From the NCBI RefSeq assembly GCF_000004075.3, contig NC_026659.2, forward strand, positions 25,996,272 through 26,060,271: DNA of 64,000 bases. The letters are read 5' to 3'. The translations under genes were made by a program, and so were the position numbers. The notes below the pieces were generated by a model. That model was not told the origin of the DNA and ran no database searches. It saw only the letters and a list, made by a program, of their open reading frames with translations. The DNA is from Cucumis sativus (lineage: Eukaryota; Streptophyta; Magnoliopsida; Cucurbitales; Cucurbitaceae). This document shows positions 1 to 13,500 of this stretch, piece by piece. The number at the start of each line of letters is the position of its first letter. Positions within the stretch are counted from its first letter, which is position 1.

Positions 1-110
1 GGGTAACGGAAAGTACGAATGGCGGAGGAGAAAGGGAGGAGAAGGAGAAGGAGAAGAGAGAAGGCGAAAAAGGGTAATCGGAGGGGGGAATGAAGAACCT
101 GAGATGCCAT
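1..110 (-). CDS. N-terminus of a secretory-pathway protein, cut by the left edge (possibly GATL-type glycosyltransferase)
   Basis: On the minus strand an ATG at 108-110 opens a frame that runs to the window edge without a stop (36 codons plus 2 nt). The peptide starts MASQVLHSP, has a hydrophobic core with seven consecutive leucines, and ends the core with FSSAIRTFRYP. This is a classic signal peptide or signal anchor with a likely cleavage site around SSA. The identity cannot be settled from 36 residues. The 'SAIR(T)F' sequence after the hydrophobic core resembles galacturonosyltransferase-like (GATL) proteins, and from memory a GATL gene lies beside the IAR4 gene in Arabidopsis, the counterpart of the neighbouring gene here; this is inference. 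The rest of the gene lies left of the window. Translation start and secretory nature are reasonably sure; the GATL guess is weak. Confidence 0.55.
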   Translation of the reverse strand, partial: MASQVLHSPLRLPFFAFSLLLLLLLPFSSAIRTFRY

Positions 111-340
111 TTTTGGAGGAATGGATTGAAATGGGAATTAAATTTGATGGGTTGGGTATGGGGAATGAAGAAGAAGGGCTAACTTTACTTTACCAAAACG
201 CGGTTTGATTGTGCGCGTTTCTTCTTCGTCTTCTCTCTCTCTAAGGAGAGAAATGAGAGTGAAAGAGAGAAATGAGAAAGAGGAAATTATATAATTGAAA
301 TTTGTTGGCTCTCGAGTCCCTGTCTGCTTCAGCAAGTAAA
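111..340 (-). promoter_or_regulatory. Probable 5' leader and proximal promoter of the truncated gene
   Basis: The stretch upstream of the start at 110 is purine-rich on the plus strand. Read on the minus strand it is a CT-rich leader (for example the alternating TCTCTC tract at about 229-245), which is common for plant 5' untranslated regions. The exact transcription start cannot be read from sequence. Confidence 0.3.
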
Positions 341-1411
341 GAATACTTTGTCTTTCTCTTTTTTTTTTTTTCTTTTTATATTATTATTATTATTTTACTT
401 TCTGAATATAAATACAGGAGTATTTCATTAGTTAGTAAAGAACATTTATCAAATTATATAAATTATTCAATTATTCATCAACTTAAACAAATATATGCGT
501 GTTAAATGGATTTAGATATATGGCTAAAAATATTAGATATTTATTTGAAAAGTCTTTCAGTATTTATTAAACACTTTTTAACATTACAAACCTAATGAAC
601 CCAAGTTCCATAAAAATCAAATAGAGTGGATTTTTCTTTTAATTATTTTTTTCTATAAATAATAAATAATTTGTTCTAGAAAAACCCATTAAAAATATAT
701 TAGACATTTTTTAAAATACAAAATAAAAAGTTTAAAACATAATGATATTATAATTATTGGACTTGTAATTTAACCAAAAAACACATAAACCAATGGAAAT
801 TTGAGTATAGCATTGTCTAAAATGTTGAATTGGGTTTGTTGTTTAGACGAACAATACAAAAATGATCTTCTTTATTCTTTTTTAAATCTCTATTAGAGTT
901 TTTTTTTTTTTTTTTTTTTGAAGTGTTGTTATCAGTTAATCCCATGTGCATTTCTTATTTTTTGCAAAATATTCCTACCTTGTTTTATAGGTAATTTGGG
1001 AAATATTAATTCGTGTGTTCTTTTAGTCGGTGATTTACATAATTTAATTTGGTCACTTATGATATATATATTTTTTTAATTAAAAGATTGGTGTTGTATA
1101 TTATCATTACTTTTATCTACTACTTTCTCTCCAATTTTTAAAACTTTTAATTTTAATTATTATGCTTTCTATCTACTACTTTATTTCTTTATAAAAAAAA
1201 TTGAGGTTAGTTTTTACACTTTTTATCTACTCTTTATTCTGGTCTATTAGGACTTATTGGACACTTTTTCATAATTATGTTTGGTTAATTTTGTTACTAA
1301 TTTCGTAATTTTGAATTAAAACAATAAATGCTTTATGTGAAAATTATCATTATTATTATTATTTTTGCTATGTTATATTTTCTATTATAACAAGCTAAAA
1401 GTAGGAATAAG

Positions 1412-1672
1412 TTACCTAGGATGATGTTTATGGCCTCCTATTTTAAACAGAGGGATGGACCTAAGATTCTTAATCCCATGGAAATATATTGGACAATAAT
1501 GATTTGTGCAGACTATAGGACCACAGGGAGTAGGCCATTGTAAGGGGGAAAAAAGATAAGTCGAGACGCATATAAGGTTTTTTCGACCTCGACCTTTGAG
1601 GGCAAGTAGGGCTCCTTCGGCCGCTTGTCCCGGTTTTTCACACTTTGAATCGTTGTTCTTGGTTTTTTTCAT
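1412..1672. other. GC-richer island with a stable hairpin, origin unknown
   Basis: This block stands out from the AT-rich spacer by higher GC and high complexity. It contains GGGCAAG at 1600-1606 pairing with CTTGTCC at 1624-1630 (one G-T wobble), enclosing a CTTCGG loop-like core, followed by a T5 run at 1633-1637. The minus strand has an 86-codon frame over the island with no family I recognise. Possible origins are an organelle DNA insertion, a transposon fragment or a structured RNA; none can be shown from sequence alone. Confidence 0.35.
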
Positions 1673-3195
1673 TAGGTTTTGAAGTTGTTAAGTTTGTGAA
1701 TTTTGGTCCGAAAATGGACGAACACCGTTATAAATAATTTTGTTTTTTTATAAATAAATACTGTTAGTTGTTATTTTGGGATTTAAATAAAAATGATGGT
1801 GACATATGAAGGGAGTATATCAATGGGGAATTTATAATCAGAAAAAAAGAAAAAAGTGGTGAGTTGCAAGAGATTAATAACAAAATTGAAATTGAAATGG
1901 TAGTTAGTATGTTATGCATTCTTAGATTATATCAATAGATTAAGAATTGAAATGATAAAAAGGGAATTAGGGTTTGAAGAGAAGCCTGAAAAGGCATTGC
2001 TTTTGCCACCAACAAATAAGCAACATAAGAGAACAAACAGGCAACAACCAAATTCCACACCTCCTTGTTCTTTCCTTTATTTACTAATATTTTTCTAATT
2101 ATTAATTCCAAAAAAGTGGAGAATTCAAAGTGGGTGGTGACGGACAGCTGTCAGTTTATTTTGCAAAGCACTGCAACGTGGACTCTTTCTTTTATATTCA
2201 CTATTCAGACATCGGCCAGAGAGGTCTAGAGAATAAAACAGACCAATTCCAACAAGGATTCTACATCCCCGCCACATCAACCCTAATTATTATTCTCCAA
2301 TTAATTACCATTTTAATTCTTCAATAATAATAATAATAACAAGCTCTTTTTTATTTACTCATTTTCTTAATTAGTTAATAAAATGAAGGTGCCTTTTCTC
2401 CTTTTCTTCCTTCTTTTCAAGAAAAAGAAGTATCCAGAGCAGAAAGTATAGAAAATAAAAAGGAAATGCAAGGAAAGAATAAGAGCCAACGTGGATGACG
2501 TAATAATTAATTTAATGGGTTGAATTCGAAAATAATAAACGAAAAAATGAAAAGGAAAATTGAGTTGAGTCCAGTTGTGAAAAAATGAAGGCCAGCTCAG
2601 CAGTCAGCAAAAGTGCGGATTGATTTGAACTCAACTCACCATGCTATGTGTTTCTGTTTTAGTATCCACACTGCCACGTCCTCCTCCGCTACCCATACAT
2701 TTTTTTTTATTTTATAATGTTTAGAAAGAAAATACGTCTTTTCAAATTCATTAATTATATGTCAATTTGGAAAATAGTATTGAAATATTAAATCAGAAGT
2801 ATTTAAAATTTTGGTTATGGAATTTTAATATTTTCTTAGAAGAATAATTAAAAGAGTAAAAATGTAGAGAACATAATTAAATCTAAAATTGAGAAAGAAA
2901 AAAGAAAAAGGGAAAGAATAGATTGTAAATGGTAAAATGAAAAAAATAGGAATGGGATTTGAGAAAGTCGTCCACTAAATTGTCTGACATGCCCCTCTGT
3001 CACACCCATTTGTTTTTTCATCCATTAATATTACATGAAAACATTTTTGTATTTGAAATTTTGAAATTTTGGAACGTAAACATCCCCCTTAGAAAAAATC
3101 ATTAAATATTTCTTCATCATAATTAAATTTTACATAAATTATAACATATAGTTTAAATTAAACAACTGGCACACATCCACCAAGGAACTTGCACC

Positions 3196-3405
3196 CACGT
3201 GCCCTGCTTATGACTTCTAAACCCTCTATCTACTTTTGTTCTTCTTCTTCTTTTTTTTTTAAACTAATTAATTCAAATACCAAACTTAATCCCATACATT
3301 GTTTTGGATTTTCTTGTTAAAATAATTTGTACATATTTGTTTTTAAATGTTAAAATTGTGGGAGAAATTAGGAGAAATTTGGTGTCCAATACGGATGCAC
3401 ACGTG
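3196..3405. promoter_or_regulatory. Two G-box (CACGTG) cores 200 bp apart
   Basis: Perfect CACGTG palindromes occur at 3196-3201 and 3400-3405. Such cores are bound by bHLH and bZIP factors in plants. They lie about 2.9 kb upstream of the truncated left-hand gene and beyond the 3' end of the PDH gene, so their target is unclear. Confidence 0.25.
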
Positions 3406-6115
3406 CGAGGGAAAACTGGGCGGTAAACCATTTTTATCTTTCTCGCCTACTTTTTAATGACACTTTTATAATGTTAAAGAAAAAATCAAATATCATTTTA
3501 GTTTTGATGGAATACTTTATTCTGTTTATTTACTTTTACTATATGTGCTTCTAAATTTATGAAATGAATTACACGGTCCGTTACAAAACAACTAAAATTC
3601 AATTTATCTTTAAACTAATGGGAACAACGTAAAGCAAAATTCTCGAAAGCTAAAGTTCAATTTATTGTTAAACTTATACTAATCAAAACAGTAACTTGTT
3701 TCAAAATGATTTTATATTGGTTCTTTGTTCTTGATGGAGGTTTTGTATATGCTTGTTCTTAAATGAATTTATTTTTGTAAAAAACACATCTTAGGAAAAG
3801 AATTTAATAACTTTTCAATGAAGATCCCAATGTCACGCCATGTTCATATTAAAATGGCAAAAATATATTCACTTAATGTCTCATGAATAGAATAAAATAA
3901 CAAATAACAAATAACAAATATAATAGATCAATTATTGAGTACAAATATAATTAACGACTCCATGTATAAGTTTAATTGCAATTTATGGTTAAATTGTGTT
4001 GAATTAATCAATTGCAGTTTGTAATATGCATGTGTTCTATGTCTTCTTCTAGTCTTCAAGTGAAGATAATTTCAAATCCTTAGCTTTTCATTTTAAATAC
4101 TTGGATAATATATAGTGTTTATTCTTTTTCTTGCACTTCAACTTTATAAAAAAAAAATTAAACAATGTTCATTTTGACTTTTTTTTTTTGGTAAAGATAA
4201 AATAAGGGTAAAAAAGGGGATATAAAAACTTATTCATAAAGTAATTATCGAAAACGAGATCAAAATTATGCATCTTTAATCTTAAAATTCACCGAGTCAA
4301 AGCCTAAAACTTAAATTTTTTTGTTAAAATGTGTTTTTTTTTAAAAAAAATCTAAACCTCGCTATTTTTTAGAAAAAAAGAACTTTATACTTTAAAAACT
4401 TTTATAAATCTTTAGAAAATGGTCTAAAAATTGAGATATGATAATGATAATGAGAATGGATGTGATGGTAGAGATGTTTGAAAATGAAAGTATTTGAAAA
4501 AGATGTAGATAGTAATTGATGTAAGATAATAGTAGTTGACCTCATTAATTAATTTAATTGTTGATTAATTAGTTGAGTAAAAAGATAGGAAAAAAAAGAG
4601 AAGAGAATATGTATGTATTAATTAGAAAATGGAGAAAAAGATGATATGGATATAAAGTAAAGAGTAAAAAGGGAAGTGCATAGGATACCATGATGAAAAA
4701 TGAGAGGGGGGAGAAGAGAAAAAGGGGAATGAAAGTGATAGGGGAATTGGGGAATTGGGGAGGGAGCACGTTGAAAAATAAATAGAAAAGTTCAAATTTG
4801 AAAGGGAAATTTAATTTTTATGGGTTTAGAGTCACAAACACTCACAAGCCCGGGGGGTTTTATGTGAAGTTGATAGAGCGGATAATGGCCTCGTGAACCC
4901 ACCGCCCCCCCAACCATTCTATCCCTTTCTTTCCCCCTACTTTTCTTCGTAATTTATATACGAAAAAAACACTTTTTATTCTTACAACCTAATTTAATTT
5001 TTCAATCAAATAGTCATTGGATCTACTATGATTAACTTAGTAAATGTTCAAACCAAGAGTATAGACCGACAGTTGATTGATCGACCTTATCTCTAATCAA
5101 TAGGTTCGACTTTTCGTATCATATATCTCTATCTTAGATTTTATGTCTAGTTTCTATTTAGTTTCTAGATTTCAAAATGTACCTCTCGTTTTAAATTTTG
5201 TTTTTAATTTCAAAATGTTTTCGTTTAAGTCTGGTATCTAAGTTTTTAACCTTAATATTTCATTAATTCTGAACATTGATGTCAATTTTTTTTAATTAAT
5301 TTAAATTCTCAAATTTTCATTTTTCATTAAGAATTATTTTTGGCAGTGATAATTATAGTGGAATTTAAATTTAATTTATAATGAAGGCAGATTATTGAGA
5401 GAGAGAAGAGATGTACAATCTATAATCTCTAAGAGTACAGCTTACCCATAATTAAGTGGGTAGATTTAATTAATAACATCAGATATAATTGCCAAGTGAG
5501 ATACATTTAATTACATAAAGTAATACTTATTAAGATTGATTTGACATTTAATTCATTATTAGAGTCATTAAGAGCAGGTAGACATCTAAGTGTTAAATGC
5601 CATTATGCATGAAAATACCAATTCAATGCCATATTTTTCTGAAGAAAAAAAATCATCACATACATTTTAACCCAAGTTAAAATTTCTTGTTATTAAGTGA
5701 AAAATTCACTATAATATTTAACCAATTCTTCTATGATCAAAAGGAAAGTTTAGAAATTAAATTAAAATCCATTGTAATGCATAATAAAATAATTGGGCAA
5801 TTCTCCCCATGAAGAACTTTATTTTGATTATGTACAAGTATTGTAACTTAAGGAATAAGTGATTCAAGGTATTAATACAGGAGGGTTTTTTTTTCTTCCT
5901 TTTACTAGCTATTCAGAAACCTTAAAAGAGCAAACTTATATTTCAACCACAGAGTGGTTTCCATGAACATGAAAAAGAGAGCTGTTTCTATCAAATTCAG
6001 AAAAAAGGAAATCATGTTTGTTATTTTGGATTTTTTCACCATAAGGATTTGGTTTCGTTGGTATACTGCATTCGTGTGAAAAGGTCGTCTATACAATGCC
6101 AACTCTTTGTCTTAC

Positions 6116-8845
6116 TTATGGAAGAACACCCCTGACTTCTTTTCGGTCTGCTCCGAACACCTGTAAAGACGCACGAAAAAACCGTCTGGGTATTTAGATT
6201 ACATTCTAATGACTTTGGTTTCCTTTTCATTATCTCTGTTGATGGGAGATGTAATACATTACCTCAGCTTCAAATCCTTTCACGTACACGTTTGAGAAAA
6301 GTTCTGACAAATCTGGCATTGGACTTGCCTGGAAACACAAACGAGATAGCAATGAAGAAAGCAGGATTACTACGGGTTAAGGTTGTTAACCATATAGTTG
6401 TTCGAAAATCATAAGTTTGCTAGATGATAATTGCACGTCTTACCTTGGCTTGAGCAATGGCTTCATCTACTTCTTTTCTCATTTCCTTCTCAATATCCTG
6501 ATGATCAAAAGACACAAAAACAATTTTTTTCCCTCTTTGGAACTAAATTTAAAACATAAACGCATCATTGAGAAGTTAAAAGATACCTTCAGATCCTTTT
6601 CGGTGGCTAAATCATGAGATAATAACAGTTTTCTAATCCTTTCAATTGGATCACGTTCCTGATTGATCAATCAGAAAATTTATTTAGAAATCAGAGCGAA
6701 GAAGTTATGAAGCTGGGATGAGTTCATTAAGGAAGCTGATCAGACCTGTCTCACACCGCTAATCTCATCACGTGTACGGTAGGTACTTCCAGGATCAGAC
6801 ATAGAATGACCATGGTACCTGTAAGTGTCCATCTCGAGAATCTGAAATTGAAAGTCAAGAGAGATAAACTAAATTCCAAGTGGAAGGAAAACAAAGGAAA
6901 GCATTGCTCAACAGACTAAGCTTTATACATCATCACCGCAGAAATCCAATAGAGTTTACTCGAAAATAAAGTGAGGTTTTTATACAGGGAGAAACTGCTT
7001 CTAAAATAAAGTGCAACAAAGCCACAGAAACAATTGGCTCGGGGCAGAAGTATGGCATGTTCAGGAGTTCAGAAAGTTATTAGGCAGTGACGTGTTTTTA
7101 GGGCTAAAACTCTAGAAATTAGAAATTCCCAGAAAATTAATATCATATTCGTAAAGTAGAAGCACAAACGTACTCCTATAAATGTGGAAAAGATACCAAA
7201 TTGGTTGATTCAAATTGAAAAAAACAACAAATTCCTAAACAGGAATACGCTTGAAACAAATGCAATACACGTGTTTTTTTCAGCGCAATTAAGCTCGTAA
7301 TGTATTTAGTTGAATAATATTTATCTAAGAAAGATAAACTTACAATGGGTCCATTCTTTAAGGCATGCTCCTTAGCAAACTTACAAGCTTGCTTGACAGC
7401 AAGGGCATCCATGCCATCCACCTATAACAAAAAACAAGAAATAGTTGCCTGTTTAAGGAAACAATATAAACATCAAACTAGCTAAGTTTTAACAACAGTA
7501 CAAGACGGATTCAAGAACAATAATGAATCGACTAATTCAATTAATGTTGAATAATTCAATAAGGGGAAAAGAAAGGAAAGATCATAAGCATAGTAGAAAA
7601 TCTGTAACATTAGGAACTATAACTCCCACTTCTCATCTAATTAAAATGAAAATGATACCTTCAGTCCAGGAACATAGTCACCACGCTTATAATAGGCTGC
7701 ACTCTTGGCTGCTCTCCACTCTGCAGTTCCCATACCATCTGCATCAACAAAAGACAATCAATATTAGCTCACTAATCAATGTGTTTGTTCATTCTGTTAC
7801 GGAATTAACAGAGGAAGAAATCAGAAAACATAAAGCAATAGAAAATTAACAGAGAGATTTAAGAGGTTCACTAATGTGTTAGCTACTTCCATATGTAAGA
7901 ATAGTTTATTATAAGATCAGAATTACAGAGTAATATATAACACACTTCAATAGAACCTATGGTAAAAATCGTAAATAGCATAAACATGCTTGTACTGGAT
8001 CCTTTGAAACACTAAATACTCAAGAGATTACACACATTCTATAGATATAAACTAACCTAATTTCATGTTTCATATTGCATATCGCGATGCTAAGAAGTAT
8101 TTATACATTATCAATTGTTATAGCAGATTATAGAAGCACAAATACTGATTAAACTGACAAGAACTAACAATTACTTACAATGATTATTCTCACAGACCAA
8201 AATTACCGGCAAGTCCCAAAGAGCAGATATGTTGAGCGCCTCGAACAACTGGCCCTGATTTGCCGCACCGTCACCGTAAAGAGCAAAGGTCACGGTACCC
8301 TCCTTCGAGTACTTCTGAGCAAAAGCCAAACCACATCCCAAAGGCACTTGAGCCCCCACTATTCCATGGCCGCCATAGAATCCAGCGTCCTTCTTATAAA
8401 AATGCATCGAACCCCCTTTTCCTTTAGAGCACCCAGCTTGACGGCCCATGAGTTCGGCGAATGACTGAAGAAGCGTTCCCCCACGGCCGAGGAAGATGCA
8501 GTGATCCCGATAAGCGGTGATGATGGCGTCCTTCTTGGTGATTGCAGCCTCCATTCCAACAGCCACGGCTTCCTGACCGTCGTAGAGATGGCAAAATCCT
8601 CGAATCAATTTGGCTTTATAAAGCGAGTCGGCGGCGATTTCCATGCGTCGCATAAGTGCCATTTCGCGAAAGAAAGCAAGTAACTCGTTGGGACTGGTGT
8701 CCACGGAACGCGATGGTGGCTCGCATTTGTGAGCAGTGAAGGGGACAGAAGTTTGGATTGTGAGGTGGGAGGCAGACGAAAGGAAACGGAAAGAAGAAGA
8801 GAGAGGTTTGAGAATGGAGGAAGAAGAAATGCGAGAATGAGACAT
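6116..8845 (-). CDS. PDHA (IAR4/E1-ALPHA homologue): Pyruvate dehydrogenase E1 component subunit alpha, mitochondrial
   Basis: The E1 alpha subunit performs thiamine-diphosphate-dependent decarboxylation of pyruvate in the mitochondrial pyruvate dehydrogenase complex, feeding acetyl-CoA to the TCA cycle. Eight exons (5' to 3': 8179-8845, 7659-7738, 7344-7421, 6746-6841, 6587-6658, 6444-6497, 6263-6328, 6116-6160) join in phase to 385 aa, close to the ~389 aa of Arabidopsis. The N-terminus is Ser/Arg-rich, as in a mitochondrial presequence. The ThDP motif is GDG at residues 191-193 with the distal NN at 220-221. The phosphorylation-loop sequence [11 protein letters not shown] follows at about 284-294. 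The exon-1/2 junction splits the Tyr codon of ENNHYGMG. The long first exon holds over half the protein. The family call is certain; which Arabidopsis paralogue is closest is not. Confidence 0.97.
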
Positions 8846-8989
8846 GAGGAGGGCGGTAGAGTGAGCGTAGGGAAATGGCGGTGACCGGCGGGAGGCGGGA
8901 ATATTAAAAAGAAGTGAAGGATAAAGAAAAAAAGGAAAGATAGGGAAAGAAAAATGGAAGTTGGCTGTTCAAGAAGTGATGAGTCGTTG

Positions 8990-9015
8990 AATGTCTCTCT
9001 CTCTCTCTCTCTCTA
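8990..9015 (-). repeat. (CT)n/(GA)n microsatellite in the PDH E1 alpha leader
   Basis: An alternating TC run of about ten units lies roughly 150 bp upstream of the PDH start codon. On the gene's strand it reads as a GA tract, which often sits in plant 5' UTRs or core promoters where GAGA-binding BBR/BPC proteins act. It could be a useful length-polymorphic marker. Confidence 0.6.
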
Positions 9016-10525
9016 CAACTTCTTTTTATTCTATTTGATAAAGGAAATATACACATATTCTTTTAACTTCGCAATTTTAGAATCTACAACACAAATCCAA
9101 TAGTTTGGAAAGATATAGAAGTATGTAGTTGTTGTTAGAAGCTCGACGTTGGCACTTTTTGTTCTATCTTCATCTTGTCATAACATTGTACCTTTCCTAT
9201 CTTTTTATGCTGCTGATTTTGTATAATGGATGTAATTATTGAAACTTAAATTTATAAACACTTTCCATTTTATAACTTTGTTTCAATTTTAACTCCAAAA
9301 TAAACCCATATCATAATTATTTTAAATAACCAATGAAAGTTTACACACCAAAAGTGAAATAAAGATGTAAACATTTGTCCATAAATCAATCTTTTTTAGT
9401 ACATGTCCAATTAAGTTAGACAAGAATATTGCAATTAACATTTTTACTATTCAAATTGTATTGATTTGTCATTACTTGAAACAACAAACAGAAGGAAATG
9501 CAATCAACATATGAAATTTTCTGGCATTTTTTCTTTTCCATTTTTAGATTTAAAGAAAAAAGGAAGCATAGTTTTAGTAAATGCATCTTTATCCTCAAAC
9601 TTATTTCATTTATTATTATCCTTTTGCTAACATTTACGATTGTATTCAACAAGTCTACCATTTCTTCTTTCATTTATATTCGTGAATCTGGCAGCTCACG
9701 ATGGAACAACGGAATAACTTGTCTGACTCTACTATGTGCAACAAAGTCCACCAATTCAGAGATTATTACAAACATTCAACACAACAAATTTGAATTTTGA
9801 GGTATAGATTTCATGGATGAAAATTAAAACTTGCAGGTTACTTAAGGAGAAACTCAAATGGAGAGGAAGAAGAAGACAACGTGGTATATGGGTTTATTTT
9901 GGTAACTCTTATAATTGAAAAAGAAGTACAAAAACTACAATGACTATAATAAATAAAAGAAAGAATTAAGAGAACTCAGGGATTTGATGAAACTTTTGGA
10001 GTTGTTTTTTCTTTTTTCCTATTTGAGAAGAGCAGGAAAAATAAAGAGAGATCGTGTACCCAAGAAGTACAATCTTTACATCATAAAAATTTACCCTATT
10101 TACAGAAATGTGGCTCAGTGTGAGCCACTAAACTCAAGTAAATGCAATAACCATGGACCCCTATATCTCCTCCCAATGCCTTATTTTCATGGTGAGGCTC
10201 AGATATAAATAAGAATACACTAATAGAGTAAAGGTAATGCAAAATACCCGCTTCACTATTGCCCCAACCTTTGCATTTTTCAGGTTCCCAGCAGTGCCTC
10301 CGTTAAAAGTTACTGTACAAAACAAACACATACATTATCTGGATACTTCCTTTTCATATTAGACTATACACAACTTGCCAAATTGTGATGCTATTAGTTA
10401 AATTCTGATTTTTCGAATAAAATGCTGATACAGGTAATTATCACATAGTTAAAAACCATGGTTGCTAAAGATTTAGGCTTACCATATTTACTTCAAAACT
10501 CAACTTTTCTTGATGGTTTGGTGTA
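9016..10525. other. PDH promoter and SNL 3' flanking region
   Basis: This interval separates the start of the PDH gene from the stop of the upstream, same-strand SNL gene. It is AT-rich and holds only short frames of 60-100 codons with no recognisable family. The part next to 10525 probably contains the SNL 3' UTR. I see no other gene. Confidence 0.5.
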
Positions 10526-13500
10526 TCATGAGTTCTCAAGTAGCTTGTGGAACTTCTGTACTCTCCTACTTGAATCGCCACTAGAAGACCTTGACTGGTT
10601 GTGGCATGAGTTATTTCCATGCAAACGTTTCCTTTTGCTATTTCTACGAAATAAAAAGTCTTCTGTATCTAAAACGTACGAAACCTATACCAACAAAAGC
10701 AAATTGATCAGCAAAAGTTGGCATCGTGTTACATAGGCAAAGTTGTTTAAAAATATATTGTTTTTATAAATAATGCATGCAAGTATATGGTCAAAAAATA
10801 CAGTTAGGAAGAAACTTCAAAGTAACAATTACCTTTGATGAATTGCATGCAATTTTACACTCCAGACCATTAACAATTTTAAGCCCTTCCATAGCATGGC
10901 ATGCAGCAGAATTCTCATCGCCACAGGCATATTTACGTTTGTTTCTGTAAGAACCATGGGATTTGATGACAAGGCAAACTAACTGAGGAAAATTGAATTG
11001 CTATGCTTCAACAATCTTAATACCTCTTCAAGAAGATCCCTGATTTCACTTTTTTCTCAGGGAGAACTGAGAAGAAGTCGTTATGCAGATAAGACGAAAA
11101 AATGGGGTCCATGGAAACAGCCGTTACTTCAGGCTTATCGTAGCCATAGTCCATAAGCTGAATCGAAAGATGAGTAGGAGTGGATGACTGCATTAACAAT
11201 CAGTTTCAACAATTAAATACCCAGTTCAAGTTTGGCCACCATGATAATGAAAGTAATAAGACAAATGCACTAAAGCATACTCGTTCTATGCGATAGATAT
11301 TATCATCATGAAGAAGTACGCGAGCATTTTCATGATAAACTGCATCAACAAATCTTCCCATTTTTCTTGACTTTTCATACGCATATAGTTGGAGAAGTTT
11401 GTTGTCCATCTCATCTGAGGCAACTGTTTGAAGCTGGCACATTGCACACATGGATTGATCAGTTTGTCCAACAAGAAAGCGTCAAGGTATTTTTATACAA
11501 AAGTATAGCATATACAAAAGTGTCAAGATATGTTACCTGTTTGACAATTTTATAAATTAGTTTGTCTAATGTGAACAGAACATATGACTGGGTTCCAATA
11601 GTGGCTCGGCAATCATCTTCAAACTTTGTGTTATCAGAGGAACCGTCCAGTAGACTATAAAGTGCATTCATGAACCTAGCCCACAAAAAAGAGCATCTTA
11701 ATATTGCATTGACCATTATATTATAGCTACTGGAGAAAAGGCCAAGGACCTAGAAAGTGCGATACCTGGCATAAAGATCTGTGGGGGTTGTATCATTTGA
11801 GGCCCTCCATTTCCTCTCTGAGGATGAAGAGTTGATCTTCGCAGATTGTATTCTCTCATACAGCGTCTGAGAAAGTGGAACGAAGAAAATATTAGTTCAG
11901 AAAAAAAAGAACATAGAAAACTCTTTCATGGAACTATCTTCATACTGTACTCCTATAATGAACCTTACTTGGTGAAGCCTAAAAAGCACATAAAAAGAGT
12001 CATTTCCATAAAATACATGAGACTCCTTTCCTTCTTCGTGCAACAGAGGAGGAACATGCTTGGCAAGAGGCTTTACAGTCAATAGAAAGCGCTCAGAGAA
12101 TGGTATAGATGTTCCATCTCCTTCTACATCATGGGCATCGGCCATCCCTTCTGCCTCACCTTCACTCTCAGCCTTGTTATCATCATGTTCTCCATCCTCA
12201 TGATCTTCACGAGAACAATCCTCTCCATCACCGGAATCACTTGCAGAAACGTCACCGTTCTCCGAGGCATTTTCACTATCCTCTGATGACCTTTGTGCAC
12301 TTTCCTCCCCTTCGTCATCAGCATCAGCATCATTTTCTCCACCAGCCTCTCTGCAACATAATTCTTCCTCGCCTCGGTTGCTTGGATACTGCCTGCCAGC
12401 AACACCTTCCTTCACTTTCGGCAGAGCTTTCAGCTCCCCATCGTAATTGGCAAAGTTATCTTCTTCAAAATCCCCATTTGGAGATAATTCACCCTCTTCC
12501 CTTTCTATCTTCAAATGTCTGGCAGGCTCTTCAGCATATCTATGGCCTTTTGTGCCATCTGTGACTGCACCATTTGCAGTTAGAATTTGTCTTGTAGGGC
12601 CACCAACCTATGAAAAGTTCAGATCCATCATGAAACAATATCATCATTATTCAATTCATTTTTTTTTAATCAATTCAAACTCATAATGCAGAAACTACAA
12701 ACAGTAATACAACCTAAATTCATGCAATGAACAGACATCGATCTAAAAATGGGTGGAACAATTACTACCATTGCTTATTTATTGATCTCTAGAAAATCAA
12801 TATCAGCTTCCCTAATAAATGGCAAAATGTAAAAGGTGCCAAACACCTAACCAAAAACCACTTCCACATCTCTGTTCAATCAAAATCATGTCAATCACAA
12901 TTTCACAATTTGCATACCCATGCAGACTGTAAAACTTAAGATCAACAAAAAAGGCGTAATTAAATTTCATCCAATGCCATAAATTGTTTGTTAAGAGGAT
13001 ATGTGTATATTCTCGACAATGAACAGACTCCTCCAATGGGAAACGTTCATACCTCTGAGGTAGGTAACTCAATTCCACTCTCAACAGCACCACCATTTCC
13101 AAGACGTGAAGGAGTAGTGCTCAATCCTTGAACAAAACAACAAAAGTGCCTGTCAGAATGCAAAATCTTGCAGGAAAGAAAGATCAAATAGTAGAAAAGA
13201 GGAAATGGAAAATACAATAGTGAAAAAAAGTTTAGCAACCTGATGTGTTTTCTATGTTAGGCTTCCCATTACTTTGCTCGGCTGCAGTTGCAAGGGATAC
13301 ATTTGAATTGACAAAGCATTCGGTAGAATTGTCTTGTTTACTTACTCCAGACAATTCATCATTCACAGGCACATTATCCTGAATTTTAGTGTGTTGGGAA
13401 ATACTGCAGAAAGGATCTCCCTTCCGTACTGTACGATCTGCATCATGGAAACTATCTTCTTTGACTCCATTGTCCCCATTCAGGGGCCAAGTCCTGCAAG

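Larger units (their letters stand above)
341..5850. other. AT-rich intergenic region without a recognisable gene
   Basis: About 5.5 kb of AT-rich spacer with many homopolymer runs, such as the T-run at 901-919. Open frames here are short and low in complexity. Items inside it are a more GC-rich island at about 1412-1660, two CACGTG boxes at 3196-3201 and 3400-3405, a short tandem repeat of AACAAAT near 3897-3918, and a moderately complex block at 2100-2700 containing ACGTGGA and CCACGTC elements. I see no conserved protein, tRNA or rRNA. Confidence 0.6.

Noticed and set aside
3180-3220. 14-nt match (CACGTGCCCTGCTT) to the complement of plant miR164
   Set aside because: The flanking bases diverge from miR164 and no fold-back partner is visible within ~150 bp, so it is probably chance around a G-box.
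7523-7849. 108-codon plus-strand frame inside the PDH gene
   Set aside because: It covers PDH exon 2 and introns on the opposite strand and has no recognisable domain.
12109-12564. 151-codon plus-strand frame rich in His, Leu and Pro
   Set aside because: It is the antisense shadow of the acidic Asp/Glu/Ser-rich exon of the Sin3-like gene; the composition is the expected complement.
12590-12615. Apparent one-base frameshift at the start of Sin3-like exon 11969-12607
   Set aside because: On re-reading the bases around 12600 the exon ends at 12607 and phase closes exactly; the apparent extra base was my misreading.
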